Source of the DNA: SIAJ01 sp963773845
GTDB lineage: Bacteria > Planctomycetota > Planctomycetia > Gemmatales > Gemmataceae
Direction of reading: 5' to 3'
DNA length: 64,000 nucleotides
Assembly (NCBI GenBank): GCA_963773845.1
Contig: CAVZCU010000010.1
Location: 62,001 to 126,000, forward strand
Shown piece after piece: positions 26,482 to 37,000 of this stretch. Under the pieces are notes generated by a model. The model had not been told where the DNA came from. It saw nothing but the letters and a program-made list of their open reading frames with translations, and did not search any database. A program made the position numbers and the translations under genes. Positions within the stretch are counted from its first letter, which is position 1. Every line of letters begins with the position of its first letter.

Positions 26482-27167
26482 TTGGCAGGGTCGCGGCGGA
26501 TCAGCTGGGATTTTTCGTCGCGTGGAGTCGGCTTTGCCAATCGGTCCTCGCCGTAGGCCGCGTACACATACCTTTTTTGTACGACCGTCGCGGACACGCT
26601 AACCGACATATCGACGGGAGACGGGCCCAGCTTCGGAACAGGGGGAGCGGCGGGCACCTTGGGGACCGGCGGCACATCGAGATTTCGCGCCGGCGGAATT
26701 CGTTCGACGGGCGGAGCCGCCGGTCGGTCGCCATCATAACGGAACGATTTCGATTCCGTGGGTTGTGGCAATTCAGCGCTGGGTCGCGCCGCCTGGCGGT
26801 TGATCTCAATCGGCTTGGCGACGATCTCGGGCGCGGGGGAAATGTTGCTGACTGCAGGCGCGGAGTTGACGGCCAAGGGAGGCGTGGTGTAGACGGCCAT
26901 TGGAGGCGCGGGATAGTAGTAAGCCGGCGCTACCGCGACGGAGAATGCCGCGGAGTAGCCTGGCCCGATGTACCCGTAATAACCCCAACCGTGGCCGTAG
27001 TGGGAATAGCCATAGTGGTAATGAACGCCCCCGTAAGATCCAAAACCGCCGTGGTAGTGGCCGCCGCCAGCATGGACATGCACTGCACCATGCCCCGCAG
27101 CGGCATATCCTCCAAATAACAGCGCAGCGGCTAACGCAAGGATCGCCTTGCAAGGTGTTCCCAACAT
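26478..27167 (-). CDS. Exported His/Tyr/Gly-rich protein
   Basis: 229 residues. Signal peptide at 1-24 (AILALAAALLFGGYAAA), then about 60 residues dominated by His, Gly and Tyr, such as HVHAGGGHYHGGFGSYGG and HYHYGYSHYGHGWGYYGY. This suits metal binding or an adhesive, cross-linkable surface. Next comes a Pro/Ala-rich linker with PPVPK repeats, then a short C-terminus with VVQKRYVYAAYG. No known domain. It overlaps the ATP-grasp gene by 4 bases. The pairing suggests a shared pathway, but whether the ligase acts on this protein is only a hypothesis, since one is cytosolic and the other exported. Confidence 0.75.
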   Translation of the reverse strand: MLGTPCKAILALAAALLFGGYAAAGHGAVHVHAGGGHYHGGFGSYGGVHYHYGYSHYGHGWGYYGYIGPGYSAAFSVAVAPAYYYPAPPMAVYTTPPLAVNSAPAVSNISPAPEIVAKPIEINRQAARPSAELPQPTESKSFRYDGDRPAAPPVERIPPARNLDVPPVPKVPAAPPVPKLGPSPVDMSVSVSATVVQKRYVYAAYGEDRLAKPTPRDEKSQLIRRDPAK

Positions 27168-27470
27168 GGCCGGCTCCCCGTCTGTGGACTCTGGAGGATT
27201 TGTTGAGTCAATTCAGGTGACAGGGATAATTGTAGCGGACCGCGCCCATCGGACAATTCCAATGTCTCGCCCGAGTGTCCGATGAGCAATTCCTTTCGTT
27301 CGCTTTCGATGGGATCGTTCAACGTCGGCGACATCGCTACAACCGGACCGGCCGGCGCAACACTTCCTTCCACGATTCACCGGACACCTGTTGGGGGATT
27401 GTCGGACGTGTTACACTGACTGAGTCAATTCCGCCCGTTTTCTCCGTTCCCGGTGGAAGGGATCCGAATC
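27168..27470. other. Divergent intergenic region
   Basis: 303 bp between the His-rich protein (minus) and the PQQ-type gene (plus). It should hold both promoters. I see no palindrome or convincing -35/-10 pair. Confidence 0.4.
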
Positions 27471-29171
27471 ATGGCCACCCGGTTTGCCGTCCTTGCAGTC
27501 CTGCTCTTCGCGGCTGCTCTCCCTGCTCAGTCGAATCGACGAATCATCACACGGGCGCTGGAACCGGCGGCGGACGATCTCGCCCGACTCAATCTCGTGG
27601 TGGATTGGCGGCTGTACTTGCCGGTTGAGAATCGCGGCGACGGCATTGCTACCGTTCAGCCATTTAACAACCAAGTCTTCGTTCAACTCGAATCTGGACG
27701 ACTGATTGCAATCCAGGCCCTCGATGATCCCAAAACGTTCAAGCGTCCCGGCGACGTTTTGTGGACGTATCGGCCATTGCAACGTCCCGGAGCGATTCAC
27801 CCCGTTGCGGTCAGCCCGAAGGACGTTATTCTGGTGCAGGGGATGAACTTGCTCATCCTGGATCGAGCTGATGGCAAAGTGCGCTATACGGAAGAATTGA
27901 CGTCGACCGCGACGAACGCACCGGTTGTTGATGAGAAGGCTCTTTACATCCCACTTGCCACCCGAAAAATCGTGGCCTTTTCGACAATCGAGAGAATCCC
28001 CGGCTATCGGCCGATGCGGGCTTACCAAGCGCCCGACCCCGTGCACCGATTGAGCCTCGCCGCCGAACCGGCCGACGCATTATCCACGCCACAGAACCGC
28101 TCGCCGTCACTTGCACCGCTGGAAGTCTTGCGACCGCCTTTCCACCGCGGCACAGACTCAATTGACAGCAGCCCATCGGTCGGCATGTTGAAGAACATTC
28201 GGCCGCCCTATCGCGAAGTCGACATCACCCGCACCCCATCAGTAGCGAAACTGACGAGCTTGCGGGGTTTTTACCAATTGAGCAGCAAAGAAGCGCCTAC
28301 GCGGCTCATGCCGCTCTGGGATTTGGTCATCGGTTCTCGTCTCGATTACTCGCCCGTGCTTACGGCGGACCCGGACGATCCGGAGAGTGAGACTTTGACA
28401 GTCGGCACCGGACGCGAGCTGGTAACTGCCCCGCGACAGGCCATGCGCTACAACTCCATTTTGACCACATTCCTGACCGAAGCCCCGATTACTGCCCCGT
28501 TGGTTGCCAAGGGGGATTTGTTGTACGTGGCTACCGCCGACTCCAATTTGGTGGCGATGAGCATGCGTGAGCTTCGGGAACGGTCCACGGCGGCCAATTC
28601 GTTGCCACGCGCCAAATTCACCACGGGCGGCCCGGTCATTCAAAAGCCGCTATTAGTCGACGACTCGCTTTATGCCGTGGGCGAGCGGTGGGGATTGGTG
28701 CGCTTGAAGAGCGACAACCTGGAACCCATGTGGACGGAGCGGTTGCCGGACGGACGAATTCGCGCCAAACACAATCCAGAAGTGGTTCGGTTACTTTCGG
28801 TCAGTCCGCGAACCAAGCTCAGCAACGCGAACAAAGCCGGGGAAATGGCCACGAAGGACACCTACAGTAGTGCATACGTATACGCCCTCGATCGCCAGGG
28901 CAAACTCCTCGTCATCGATGCCGATCGGGGGACTACGCTCTCGTCATTCGACGTTTCGGCGTTCACTTTGCCGGTGACGAATGAAAGGAACGACCGACTG
29001 TATCTGGCGTCCAACAGCGGCCTATTGCTTTGCATGCGCGACCGACTTAAGGTTGTCCCGGTTCTCTTGCAGAAGCCGCCGGTCAAGAAGGCAGCTGAGC
29101 CAGTTCCCGAACCAAAGGGAGACTTAGAGCCGAAGAAGGAGCCCAAGCCCAAGGCGCCTGTGAAGAAATAG
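27471..29171 (+). CDS. Exported PQQ-like beta-propeller protein
   Basis: 566 residues. ATG 27471 follows GGAAGGGA and begins a Sec signal peptide (ATRFAVLAVLLFAAALPAQS). The frame could start 6 codons earlier at a GTG, but spacing favours the ATG. The body consists of repeated strands of the quinoprotein/PQQ propeller type, for example VFVQLESGRLIAIQALDD and YVYALDRQGKLLVIDADRG. The catalytic PQQ-dehydrogenase residues are not evident, so a structural or binding role is likelier. The C-terminus is a Lys/Pro/Glu-rich tail (KKEPKPKAPVKK). Followed by a strong terminator. Confidence 0.82.
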   Translation: MATRFAVLAVLLFAAALPAQSNRRIITRALEPAADDLARLNLVVDWRLYLPVENRGDGIATVQPFNNQVFVQLESGRLIAIQALDDPKTFKRPGDVLWTYRPLQRPGAIHPVAVSPKDVILVQGMNLLILDRADGKVRYTEELTSTATNAPVVDEKALYIPLATRKIVAFSTIERIPGYRPMRAYQAPDPVHRLSLAAEPADALSTPQNRSPSLAPLEVLRPPFHRGTDSIDSSPSVGMLKNIRPPYREVDITRTPSVAKLTSLRGFYQLSSKEAPTRLMPLWDLVIGSRLDYSPVLTADPDDPESETLTVGTGRELVTAPRQAMRYNSILTTFLTEAPITAPLVAKGDLLYVATADSNLVAMSMRELRERSTAANSLPRAKFTTGGPVIQKPLLVDDSLYAVGERWGLVRLKSDNLEPMWTERLPDGRIRAKHNPEVVRLLSVSPRTKLSNANKAGEMATKDTYSSAYVYALDRQGKLLVIDADRGTTLSSFDVSAFTLPVTNERNDRLYLASNSGLLLCMRDRLKVVPVLLQKPPVKKAAEPVPEPKGDLEPKKEPKPKAPVKK

Positions 29172-29190
29172 CATTCTCCGAAAAGCGCAC

Positions 29191-29236
29191 GACCGGCCCG
29201 GTAAGAACCTTGGTTCAACCGGGCCGGTCTATTTTC
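29191..29236 (+). terminator. Intrinsic terminator after the PQQ-type gene
   Basis: Perfect 11-base stem GACCGGCCCGG (29191-29201) with 29219-29229, a 17-base loop, then TATTTTCT. It sits 20 bp after the stop and just upstream of the permease start. Confidence 0.85.
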
Positions 29237-29246
29237 TGGCCGTGGA

Positions 29247-30833
29247 ATGACCGGTCGCCGAGCCATCATCGCAATTCTTCTCGTGGGCGTGCTTGGCTTT
29301 CCACTTCTTTGTCCCTTTTGGCAGCTCGCCTCGATTCGATCCTGGGATCCTTGGAAAGAATTCAGTCGGATATCGGAGTTGGCGGCGAATACTCTCTGCT
29401 TGTGTGGACTGACACTGCTGTTCAGTATTCCCCTCGGAGTGCTTTTGGCGGTGGTCCTGTATCGGACCGATGTGCCCGCGGCCCGAGCGTTTCGCTCAAT
29501 AATGGGTTTGTGTCTTTTTGTGCCGCTGCCCTTGTTCGCCCTTTCTTGGCAATCGACGGGCGGTGGAGGCTGGCGGCCATGGACACAAGGAACGCTCTTT
29601 GCGGCTTTTGTCCATGCGGCAGCAGCGCTTCCCTGGGTGATTTGGCTCACTGGATTGGGCTTGTCGCGCGTTGAACCAGAACTCGAGGAAGATGCCTGGA
29701 CCGTGATGCCGGCTCGCCGTGTGATCTGGCGGGTGAGTTTGCGACGTGCCGCCCCCGCCATTGGACTGGCGGCAGTTTGGGTGGCGCTTCAAACGCTCGG
29801 TGAAATCACCGTTACCGATGTGTCCCTCGTCCGCACGTTCGCGGAAGAGATCTACACGCAATTCGTCACGAGCGCCAAGGAAGGGCTTGGCCGGGCCGTT
29901 GCCATCGCCCTGCCCGCGGTGCTGATGGTCATCGCCGTCGTTGGATTGCTCATGCGTCGCTGGGCAGGCCGGCTCACGTTCGCGATTCCCGCGGGTCCAC
30001 CTCGCATCTGGCCACTCGGTCTCGCACGCTGGTTCGCATTCGGGCTGCTGGCTCTTCTGATTGGGAGTTACGTCCTCATCCCGCTCGTCAGCCTGATACG
30101 CCAGGCGGGCGGCGGCGAATACTGGTCCGCCGAACGCCTGGGCATCGAGCTGCGCCGAGCCGTTGCCCTTCAGATGCCGATGATCTTGGAGAGTCTGGGC
30201 GAAGCCCTCGCCGCGGGAATTCTGACGGCGGGAATGGCGTTGATCGCGTCATGGGTCGCGGTCGATTCGCGTTGGTCGCGCGCTCTTCTGTTCGTTCTCA
30301 CCGTATCGCTATGGGCCGTGCCAGGGCCCGTCTTGGGCTTCGGATTGAAGGAGGCGATCGATCGCTTGATGGACGTCGAGGATGTGCTACTGGCATGGAC
30401 ATCGGCCCGACCAATTCGGGCGGTCCTGTACGAACTGTCGACGCCAGCGCCGGTGTTATGGGCTCACGTGGCCCGATTGTTTCCCTACGCCGTTGCCGTG
30501 ATTTGGCCCGCAGTCCGTGAAGTGCCTCGCGATTTGCGCGAAATATCCCGGGTCGACGGCCTCGGGCCCTGGGGCGAGCTCCGTCGAGTCGTCTGGCCGG
30601 CGAGTCGCGGCGCGTTTGGCATCGCGACCGTGGCGGTCACGGCGCTCGCGCTCGGCGAATTGGCAGCGAGCAAACTGGTGCAGGTACCCGGTCGACAGAC
30701 GTTTACTCAAGAACTGTTCAATCAAATGCACTACGCGGCAACAGCCACGACCGCGTCCCTCGGATTAGTCTTGCTTATTCCGGTCACGATTGCGACCGCC
30801 TTCATTGGCTGGCGCCGCCCTGGGCGCGGATAG
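29247..30833 (+). CDS. Fused ABC transporter permease (FbpB/ThiP-like)
   Basis: 528 residues, with two binding-protein-dependent permease halves in one chain, as in iron(III) FbpB and thiamine ThiP. Each half has about six membrane spans and an EAA loop for contact with the ATPase: EEDAWTVMPARRVIWRVSL (about 150-170) and DLREISRVDGLGPWGELRRV (about 430-450). No ATPase or binding protein is next to it, so the other subunits must be elsewhere and the substrate is open. ATG 29247 is the first codon after the terminator. Good hydrophobicity throughout and no frame break. Confidence 0.88.
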   Translation: MTGRRAIIAILLVGVLGFPLLCPFWQLASIRSWDPWKEFSRISELAANTLCLCGLTLLFSIPLGVLLAVVLYRTDVPAARAFRSIMGLCLFVPLPLFALSWQSTGGGGWRPWTQGTLFAAFVHAAAALPWVIWLTGLGLSRVEPELEEDAWTVMPARRVIWRVSLRRAAPAIGLAAVWVALQTLGEITVTDVSLVRTFAEEIYTQFVTSAKEGLGRAVAIALPAVLMVIAVVGLLMRRWAGRLTFAIPAGPPRIWPLGLARWFAFGLLALLIGSYVLIPLVSLIRQAGGGEYWSAERLGIELRRAVALQMPMILESLGEALAAGILTAGMALIASWVAVDSRWSRALLFVLTVSLWAVPGPVLGFGLKEAIDRLMDVEDVLLAWTSARPIRAVLYELSTPAPVLWAHVARLFPYAVAVIWPAVREVPRDLREISRVDGLGPWGELRRVVWPASRGAFGIATVAVTALALGELAASKLVQVPGRQTFTQELFNQMHYAATATTASLGLVLLIPVTIATAFIGWRRPGRG

Positions 30834-30894
30834 TCAATACAACGGATTCAGCGTTGTGTGAATCGCTAGTGACTTGCCACTCTTCAATGGATCG

Positions 30895-30958
30895 GTAGCG
30901 GAACTTACCGGAGTTCCGCTGCGGCCGGCCGAAACGGAAGGCTGGCGACTTCCGCTAC
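30895..30958. repeat. Dispersed palindromic repeat, family A, copy 3
   Basis: Unit 30895-30918 (GTAGCGGAACTTACCGGAGT...) and inverted unit 30935-30958 (CGGAAGGCTGGCGACTTCCG...). Same arrangement as at 25357. Lies between two plus-strand membrane protein genes. Confidence 0.75.
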
Positions 30959-31024
30959 GAAGTTACGGTCCAATGAAGATGCACAAGTCACTGGTCGTCT
31001 TCTTCCAATTGATGGACTTGCAGG

Positions 31025-32386
31025 ATGCAAACGGAGCTATCTTCTCGCCGTCGTTCCTGGCTTCGATTTCTCCAAGCCCATCCCTATACGGTCCTCGCCG
31101 CACTATTTCTGATCGCGTTCGCCGTACCCTACATCAATAAAGCGAATTCGGATTGGGCGCTGGTCTATATCCCCGCCGCTGACCGGCTGGCAAAAGGCGA
31201 CGACATTTACCAACTCGCATATACCTACCCGCCCGTGAATGCATGGCTGATGATTCCGCTTGCCCGGATGCCCGCGATTCCAGCGCGACTGATTTGGTAC
31301 GTGCTCAGTGCCCTGGCCATGATCGTTCTGGTGCGCGGCGCCTGGTCGCTTTCCGGCGGCGGGCAACTGGAAGGCGAACCAGTCGCGCCGCGCCGCGAAC
31401 ACCTCATTGCGGGCTTGGGGCTGTTGTGCTCCGCCGCCTACTTGCTGGATGCATTGACGAACCAGCAAAACGATTTGCTGGTCAATGCTCTGGTCATTCT
31501 TGGCTGCGGTCAGCTTGTTCGCGGACGTAGTCTTCGCGGGGGCGCGTTGTTCGGACTTGCAGCGGGGATCAAATGCACTCCGCTCTTGTGGGTCGGCTAT
31601 ATGCTCTACCGCCGGCAATGGGCGGGAGCGTTGCTCGTACCCGTGGTCGCTTGCGGAATTAACTTGATTCCCGACCTAACTCATCCGCCCAAGAGTTCAG
31701 AGCCACGATTGATCACTTGGGAAAAGACCTTTTTGGCGCCCATGTTCCGCAAGGAACACACGGTCGGAACCTGGGCGACCGAGATCGATTTCAATCACTC
31801 GCTCAACGGAACGTTCACGCGGTGGCTGGCACTGGATCGCGCGTCGTTCATGCATTGGCGGGACTCCGCGATAGCGGCAGTCCAAAGCGGAGGCCAGATC
31901 AACGAAGGGCCGAGGGAGCATCTGGACCCGAGCAAGGGACGAGCCATCACATATGCGGCAATGCTCGTGCTGATCCTTGCGACGTTCGTGTGTTCCTGGA
32001 TTGGCGATCGGCGTTTTGGCCGGCAAACGCTTGGAGCCGGCCCACCCCCAACACGCCAGTCGTTGGAATTCAGCCTAGTGCTGATCTTGATGGTGTTGCT
32101 CTCGCCGCAATCGAGCAAGCCGCACTTTTGCACCATGGTGCTGCCGGCTTTCTGCCTGGCGCGGTCGGCACTTGCCTGGCGAAGCCGGGTGCAACTCATT
32201 CTGCTGGTCGTGGCGGCGGTTCTGGGTCTGGCTGCGAACAAGGACCTTGTGGGCCGGCCCATTTACGACTGGCTGAAATGGTATGGTGGGATGACGGTCG
32301 ACACCTTGATCTTGTTTTTAGGCTGCTGCCTGGGGCTGGTGCGGCGTCCGCGAAATACAGCGCTACAGCCGCAGGCCGAAGCCTGA
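31025..32386 (+). CDS. GT87-family membrane glycosyltransferase
   Basis: 453 residues with about ten membrane spans. NSDWALVYIPAADRLAKGDDIY followed by YTYPPVNAWLMIPLARMP is the typical first periplasmic loop of DUF2029/GT87 enzymes, with the Asp and the YPP segment. GIKCTPLLWVGYMLYRRQW is the conserved inner span. Family members use polyprenyl-phosphate mannose to build arabinan/mannan-type glycans in actinobacteria; the planctomycete acceptor is unknown. The stop lies inside a GC-rich hairpin (32369-32424). Confidence 0.82.
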   Translation: MQTELSSRRRSWLRFLQAHPYTVLAALFLIAFAVPYINKANSDWALVYIPAADRLAKGDDIYQLAYTYPPVNAWLMIPLARMPAIPARLIWYVLSALAMIVLVRGAWSLSGGGQLEGEPVAPRREHLIAGLGLLCSAAYLLDALTNQQNDLLVNALVILGCGQLVRGRSLRGGALFGLAAGIKCTPLLWVGYMLYRRQWAGALLVPVVACGINLIPDLTHPPKSSEPRLITWEKTFLAPMFRKEHTVGTWATEIDFNHSLNGTFTRWLALDRASFMHWRDSAIAAVQSGGQINEGPREHLDPSKGRAITYAAMLVLILATFVCSWIGDRRFGRQTLGAGPPPTRQSLEFSLVLILMVLLSPQSSKPHFCTMVLPAFCLARSALAWRSRVQLILLVVAAVLGLAANKDLVGRPIYDWLKWYGGMTVDTLILFLGCCLGLVRRPRNTALQPQAEA

Positions 32387-32424
32387 GCGAGGCCGCGGCC
32401 TCGCCCACGCTTCGGCCTGCGGCT
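32369..32424. repeat. Hairpin spanning the end of the GT87 gene
   Basis: Arms AGCCGCAGGCCGAAGC and GCTTCGGCCTGCGGCT are perfectly complementary, with a smaller GAGGCCGCGGCCTC palindrome in the loop. The stop codon lies within it. It could act as a terminator or mRNA end. Confidence 0.75.
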
Positions 32425-32548
32425 CATCAGTCCACTCACGCGTTCGTTGCTCTTGCCGCCGTTCGACCACGAATCCATCCCCTCGTCGTCCATATACTCC
32501 CCTGGAACATGGAATGACTCCTGTTCGCCCTTTGACTCCGGGCTTCCA

Positions 32549-33910
32549 ATGACCATTATCGAGCGCTATCATCGCGAGTTTCCGGGTTCATGCCGGCGAT
32601 ACGAACGAGCACGCACCATTTTTCCCGCCGGCGTTACGCACGATCTGCGCTACATGGAGCCTTTTCCGATCTACGTCGATCGCCAGAAAGGCTCGCGCAA
32701 ATGGGACGTCGATGGCCACGAGTTGATCGATTACTGGTCTGGCCACGGGGCGATGCTGCTCGGTCATTCGCACCCGGCCGTGGTACAGGCAGTGCAGAAC
32801 CAGGTCGAAAAAACGACTCATGCGGGCGGCTGTCATGATGGCGAAATTGAATGGGGCGAGTGGGTGATGCGTTTGGTGCCATCCGCGGAGCGAGTTCGCT
32901 TCACCGGTTCCGGCACGGAAGCCACGTTGATGGCCCTCCGACTGAGCCGCATTTTCACCGGCCGGCCGAAGTTTTTGAAGTTCACCGGGCACTTTCACGG
33001 TTGGCACGATGCCGTCTCGCTCGGCTCGGATCCGCCGTACGACACGATGACGGTGCCCGGCGTGCCGGACGGAATGGCCGCGAACACGGTCGTCATCCCG
33101 CCCAACGATCTCGACCTCGTCGAGCGCACGCTGAAAACCGATCCACAAATCGGCGCCGTCATCCTCGAGCCGACCGGAGGGCATTGGGGCTCGGTGCCGA
33201 TTCGCGGTCCGTTCCTGAAATCGTTGCGCGATCTCACGACGAGGTATGGACAATTATTGATCTTCGACGAGGTCATCACCGGATTCCGCGTGGCGCCAGG
33301 CGGCGCTCAGGAACGCTACGGCGTGAAGCCCGATCTGACGACGCTCGCCAAGGTTCTGGCGGGCGGCCTGCCGGGCGGAGCGCTTGCCGGCCGCGAAGAT
33401 GTCCTGGCTGCGATCGAGTTTCGCCCAGGCAAGCCCAAAATGCGGCACCCGGGGACATATAACGCCAATCCACTCTCCGCCGCGGCCGGGGTCGCGGCGC
33501 TCCGACTGGTCGCGACCGGTGAACCGTGTCGCAAGGCCAATGAGTCCGGCCGGATGTTGCGCAATCGTCTGAACCAACTCTTCACCGAGCGCGGCTGGCC
33601 ATGGATTGCTTACAACGATTTCTCGATGTTTCGCCTCCTTCCCGATTTTCGCGGCCCGCGACCCGCCGAAGCAAAGGAAGACAACGACGGGTTCATCCCT
33701 TATGGTGGTGAATTGAACCAACTCGACGGCCCGCCGTCGAATCCGAAGCTCAAGCACTCCTTCCGCCAGGCGATGTTGCTCAACGGCGTGGACATGCCTG
33801 GCCTGGGCGGCTGGCTAATGGCAACGCATACTTCGGAGGAAATCGAACGGACCGTTAAGGCGGTTGAGTCTTCGATCGAAATGCTGAATGCAGAGGGCTT
33901 GTTGGAATAA
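32549..33910 (+). CDS. Class III aminotransferase, glutamate-1-semialdehyde aminomutase-like
   Basis: 453 residues. PLP-fold type I with HemL-like features: FPAGVTHDLRYMEPFPIYV, RFTGSGTEATLMALRLSR (PLP phosphate), FHGWHDAV, the FDEVITGFR Asp pair and the PLP Lys in TLAKVLAGGLPGG. HemL (about 430 residues) makes 5-aminolevulinate for heme. This protein is slightly longer, with an insertion GPRPAEAKEDNDG before the C-terminal domain, and no heme genes are nearby. It could thus be a secondary-metabolism homologue. ATG 32549 is preferred over a longer frame from 32447, whose lead has no similarity. Confidence 0.85.
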   Translation: MTIIERYHREFPGSCRRYERARTIFPAGVTHDLRYMEPFPIYVDRQKGSRKWDVDGHELIDYWSGHGAMLLGHSHPAVVQAVQNQVEKTTHAGGCHDGEIEWGEWVMRLVPSAERVRFTGSGTEATLMALRLSRIFTGRPKFLKFTGHFHGWHDAVSLGSDPPYDTMTVPGVPDGMAANTVVIPPNDLDLVERTLKTDPQIGAVILEPTGGHWGSVPIRGPFLKSLRDLTTRYGQLLIFDEVITGFRVAPGGAQERYGVKPDLTTLAKVLAGGLPGGALAGREDVLAAIEFRPGKPKMRHPGTYNANPLSAAAGVAALRLVATGEPCRKANESGRMLRNRLNQLFTERGWPWIAYNDFSMFRLLPDFRGPRPAEAKEDNDGFIPYGGELNQLDGPPSNPKLKHSFRQAMLLNGVDMPGLGGWLMATHTSEEIERTVKAVESSIEMLNAEGLLE

Positions 33911-34055
33911 GCTGTCGGCGCCGAATAACCAGTTAGAGCGGCGCCCTAACGGAGTAAGCGGGTCTGACAAGACATCGGTTGCAGGCTAAACTGATGTAAT
34001 GGGTCGGCCCAACTGGGACGTCCCGTTACACAAATCCTTATGAGCCCCTCCGGGC

Positions 34056-37000
34056 ATGCCGCCGTCCGCTCTCGCCGATTCGTTGCTTGTGCCAGCGCCC
34101 ATTGATCCGGGCCGCCTCGGCATCGTCTTGTTTGATGTTCCAGCCAGCCGGCTGGCCGAGTTCGGGGCCGAATTGCAACGCCTATCGCGCAAGCCGCTTC
34201 AGTTTCTCTGGCTGCCGACCGCGGAGGACCAACCTGGGCGAGTATTGGTTCGAACCGAATCGCCCCCGCCACTGATCGTTTGGCGCGTGTTGGACGAAAA
34301 GGACAGCGGTCTTACTAACGCTTCGGGCGCCGATTCGCGTTCGCCGATTGCGGCATTTATTGAGCAAACCCCCGGCGTTTGGGTCCAACTCGGCTTTCGC
34401 CGTTCGCCACCGGAGTTGCACCCGCGACCGGGCCAGATTCTCCTTCTTCGTCCGCTGAGTTCTGCCGAATCCGTCGCCGTCGGGAGCTTCGTCGGAGAGA
34501 TTGAGGAATTGCCGCTGGCGTTCGCGCGTGGGACTCTCGACGTCGAATCCCTCATCGTGCCGGTCCCCGTGCGATTGCGACTCGTTTCCGTCGAAGAGCA
34601 TGAGTCGCCGCAGCTCTGGGTACTGCGCAACGATGCTCTCGCTCAACTGACCGCGTACTGTCGAACTGCTCATCAGCAATTGCTCTCGCGGTTTACCGTT
34701 GCTGTCTCGGCCGCGGCCGGTGTGCCAAGCGTCGTCTTGCGCAATCAGTGCGAAAGGACCGCCGCCGGTGTTCGTCGGTCGCGCCACCGCTTATCATTCT
34801 TTTCTCAAACTTTCCAATCTGTTTGTTCCCGTCGGAACGCGGCTCGCGCCGCCCGTTCGCCGCGACGCAATTCGCTCCGCACTCGCCCTGGAATCGGATC
34901 GCATTGTCTGGTTGCACCCACTCGGTGAAGGAGCGTTTCGCGCCGAGTCGCTGCCTGCGAGCGCCTTTCGACCATTGCCCGAGTGGATCGACTATCGAGC
35001 GGGCGAGCCATTGCGGAAGCGCGCGGCCTGGGTTCAATCGTTTCGCTGGGAACTCACTCCGTTCGTCGAGCGGCCCGAACCCAAGCCGCGACTCCCTTCA
35101 AAAACCCTGGAGATTCCGGAACCGGCAGCCAAACCAAAGGCGGTGGGCGGCATTTTGTCGCGGACGCTGGGACTTCTCCGGAAAGGGCGACTTCAACGGC
35201 CACTCGCAACGCCGGCCCCCGAAGACTCGCCACCTTCTATTCCCGTGGATGAGGCGGTAAAGATAGCACTCGACCAGGGCCACCGGCTGCACCTGGCCCG
35301 GCCGGAAACCATGAACAGCGGGCAAGAGCGCTGCCGGACGCTCGAAGCCCGCATTCTCCAGAACTTGCCCACCCTTGCATCCGAAGATCACACCGAACTT
35401 TGGTCCGAGTTGGCGGCCGCACACGATGCGGTTCGCAATCATTCCGATGCAGCGCTGTGCTGGCTCAACGCACTGTGGGGACGAGCCAAGCCTTCACCGC
35501 TGTGGGCCTGGGGTTGGGTCCGCGCCGAAGCCAAAGCGGCCCGATCCGAAGTGAAGACAATCGATCCGCAGCCCTGGTTGGCCCGGTCGCCCAGTGCGGG
35601 AACTACGCGAACATTGGCCGCATGGATCGTTTGGGCCAGCTTGCAAAGCCCCCATCCACCGGCCCTGCGCGAACGGTCGGCGGAGTTGGTCGCGCGCCTG
35701 GAGGAAGGCGAACATTGGCTTCCCGTTCGGGCGGCGTGGCTGTCTCGAACGGCGATCACGCGTGCCACGAGCGTGGACGCGCTCGGACTGGCTCGCACTC
35801 GCGACCGGTTGTCCGAGCGATTGCTCGCCGGCGGGTTGAGTCTGGAAACGGACACGCCGTCGTTCCTGCGCTTCGCCGGGGATGGCGTGCGCGAGCGATT
35901 TCACGAGGCGCGCAAATGGCTTAAAGAGAAACGCGAGTTGATTCACCATTGGATCGCTCAACTTCCAGAGCGGGGGCGCTACCGGCCATCTTCAGGTCCG
36001 GGGTCCACCATCCTACGGCGAGTCGGATTGGAGGCGGAGGTCGCCCATACGCGGGCCTATGCCGATTTGATTCTCGCCTGGGGATTAACCCGCTTTGCTG
36101 AGTACAGCGAAGCCGACCATCTCCGGAACGTGGCGTCGGCCGCCCTGCCACTGAACGATCCCGTGCACGCGATTCTTCGCGATGCTTTTGAATTCCGGAT
36201 TCAGCAAGTACGCGAAGGAAAGCGTCCGCAGGGACCGTTGCCGGATGGACTCATACGCCGAATGGAATCATTGCGCTATGGTCGATACGCGGTTGATAAA
36301 TGGCGCGAACACTCGCGACTTTTGGAACCGACCACCTGTGTGGATGGATTTGACGCGTCCATTTATGGCAAGGCCGACCGTCGCTCACCAACGCTGGCGC
36401 AAAGGGTAATGACGCTGCCTGCGGATCGGCTGGATGAAGAGGTTGAGAAGTTGGTGGCCAGCGAACGTGACCGCAATGGCCGTAAGCGCTTGGGCGAACT
36501 CACAGCGGCCATTCTTAACCGTGCCTCGGAACTGAATGAATCCGGGGCGGCGGCGATGTTCGAGGCGCTGCTCGCTGCATTGGAATCTTCTCGATCTTCG
36601 CCCGCCATTCTTGCACGGCTTATCGAGAAAGGCCTCGCGGCGGCCGCCCTATGGGACCGATCGGAAATCGCCCGATTGCTGGTTGGCCGCCTGCTTCAGC
36701 TCGTTGACGAGCAATCCGGCTGGGACATCGCTGAAGGAGTCATAAGCCAGGCCGTTCGAAGTTTGCGTCGGTTGGGTTTGAAAGTGGACGCCGATATGGT
36801 TCTCTTTCAAATTGCCGAACGGGTCCTCCAGGGTCAGCCGATCGGCCGTCTTCGAGCAACACGGCCCGATTCCTGGCCAACCGCGATTCGAGTGCTATTA
36901 CACGCCGCCGCCGGTTGGTATTTCGCTGGCAATGACGACAATGCCCACAAGATTTTAGAGGAAGCCAGCAAAGACCTATTCGCCTCGGAGACCACAGCGC

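Noticed and set aside
25704..27119. 471-codon plus-strand frame
   Set aside because: Antisense to the ATP-grasp and His-rich genes; Arg-rich composition is typical of a shadow frame.
29191..29236. GGTTCAA in a stem resembling a tRNA T-arm
   Set aside because: No acceptor, D or anticodon arms; it is the loop of an intrinsic terminator.
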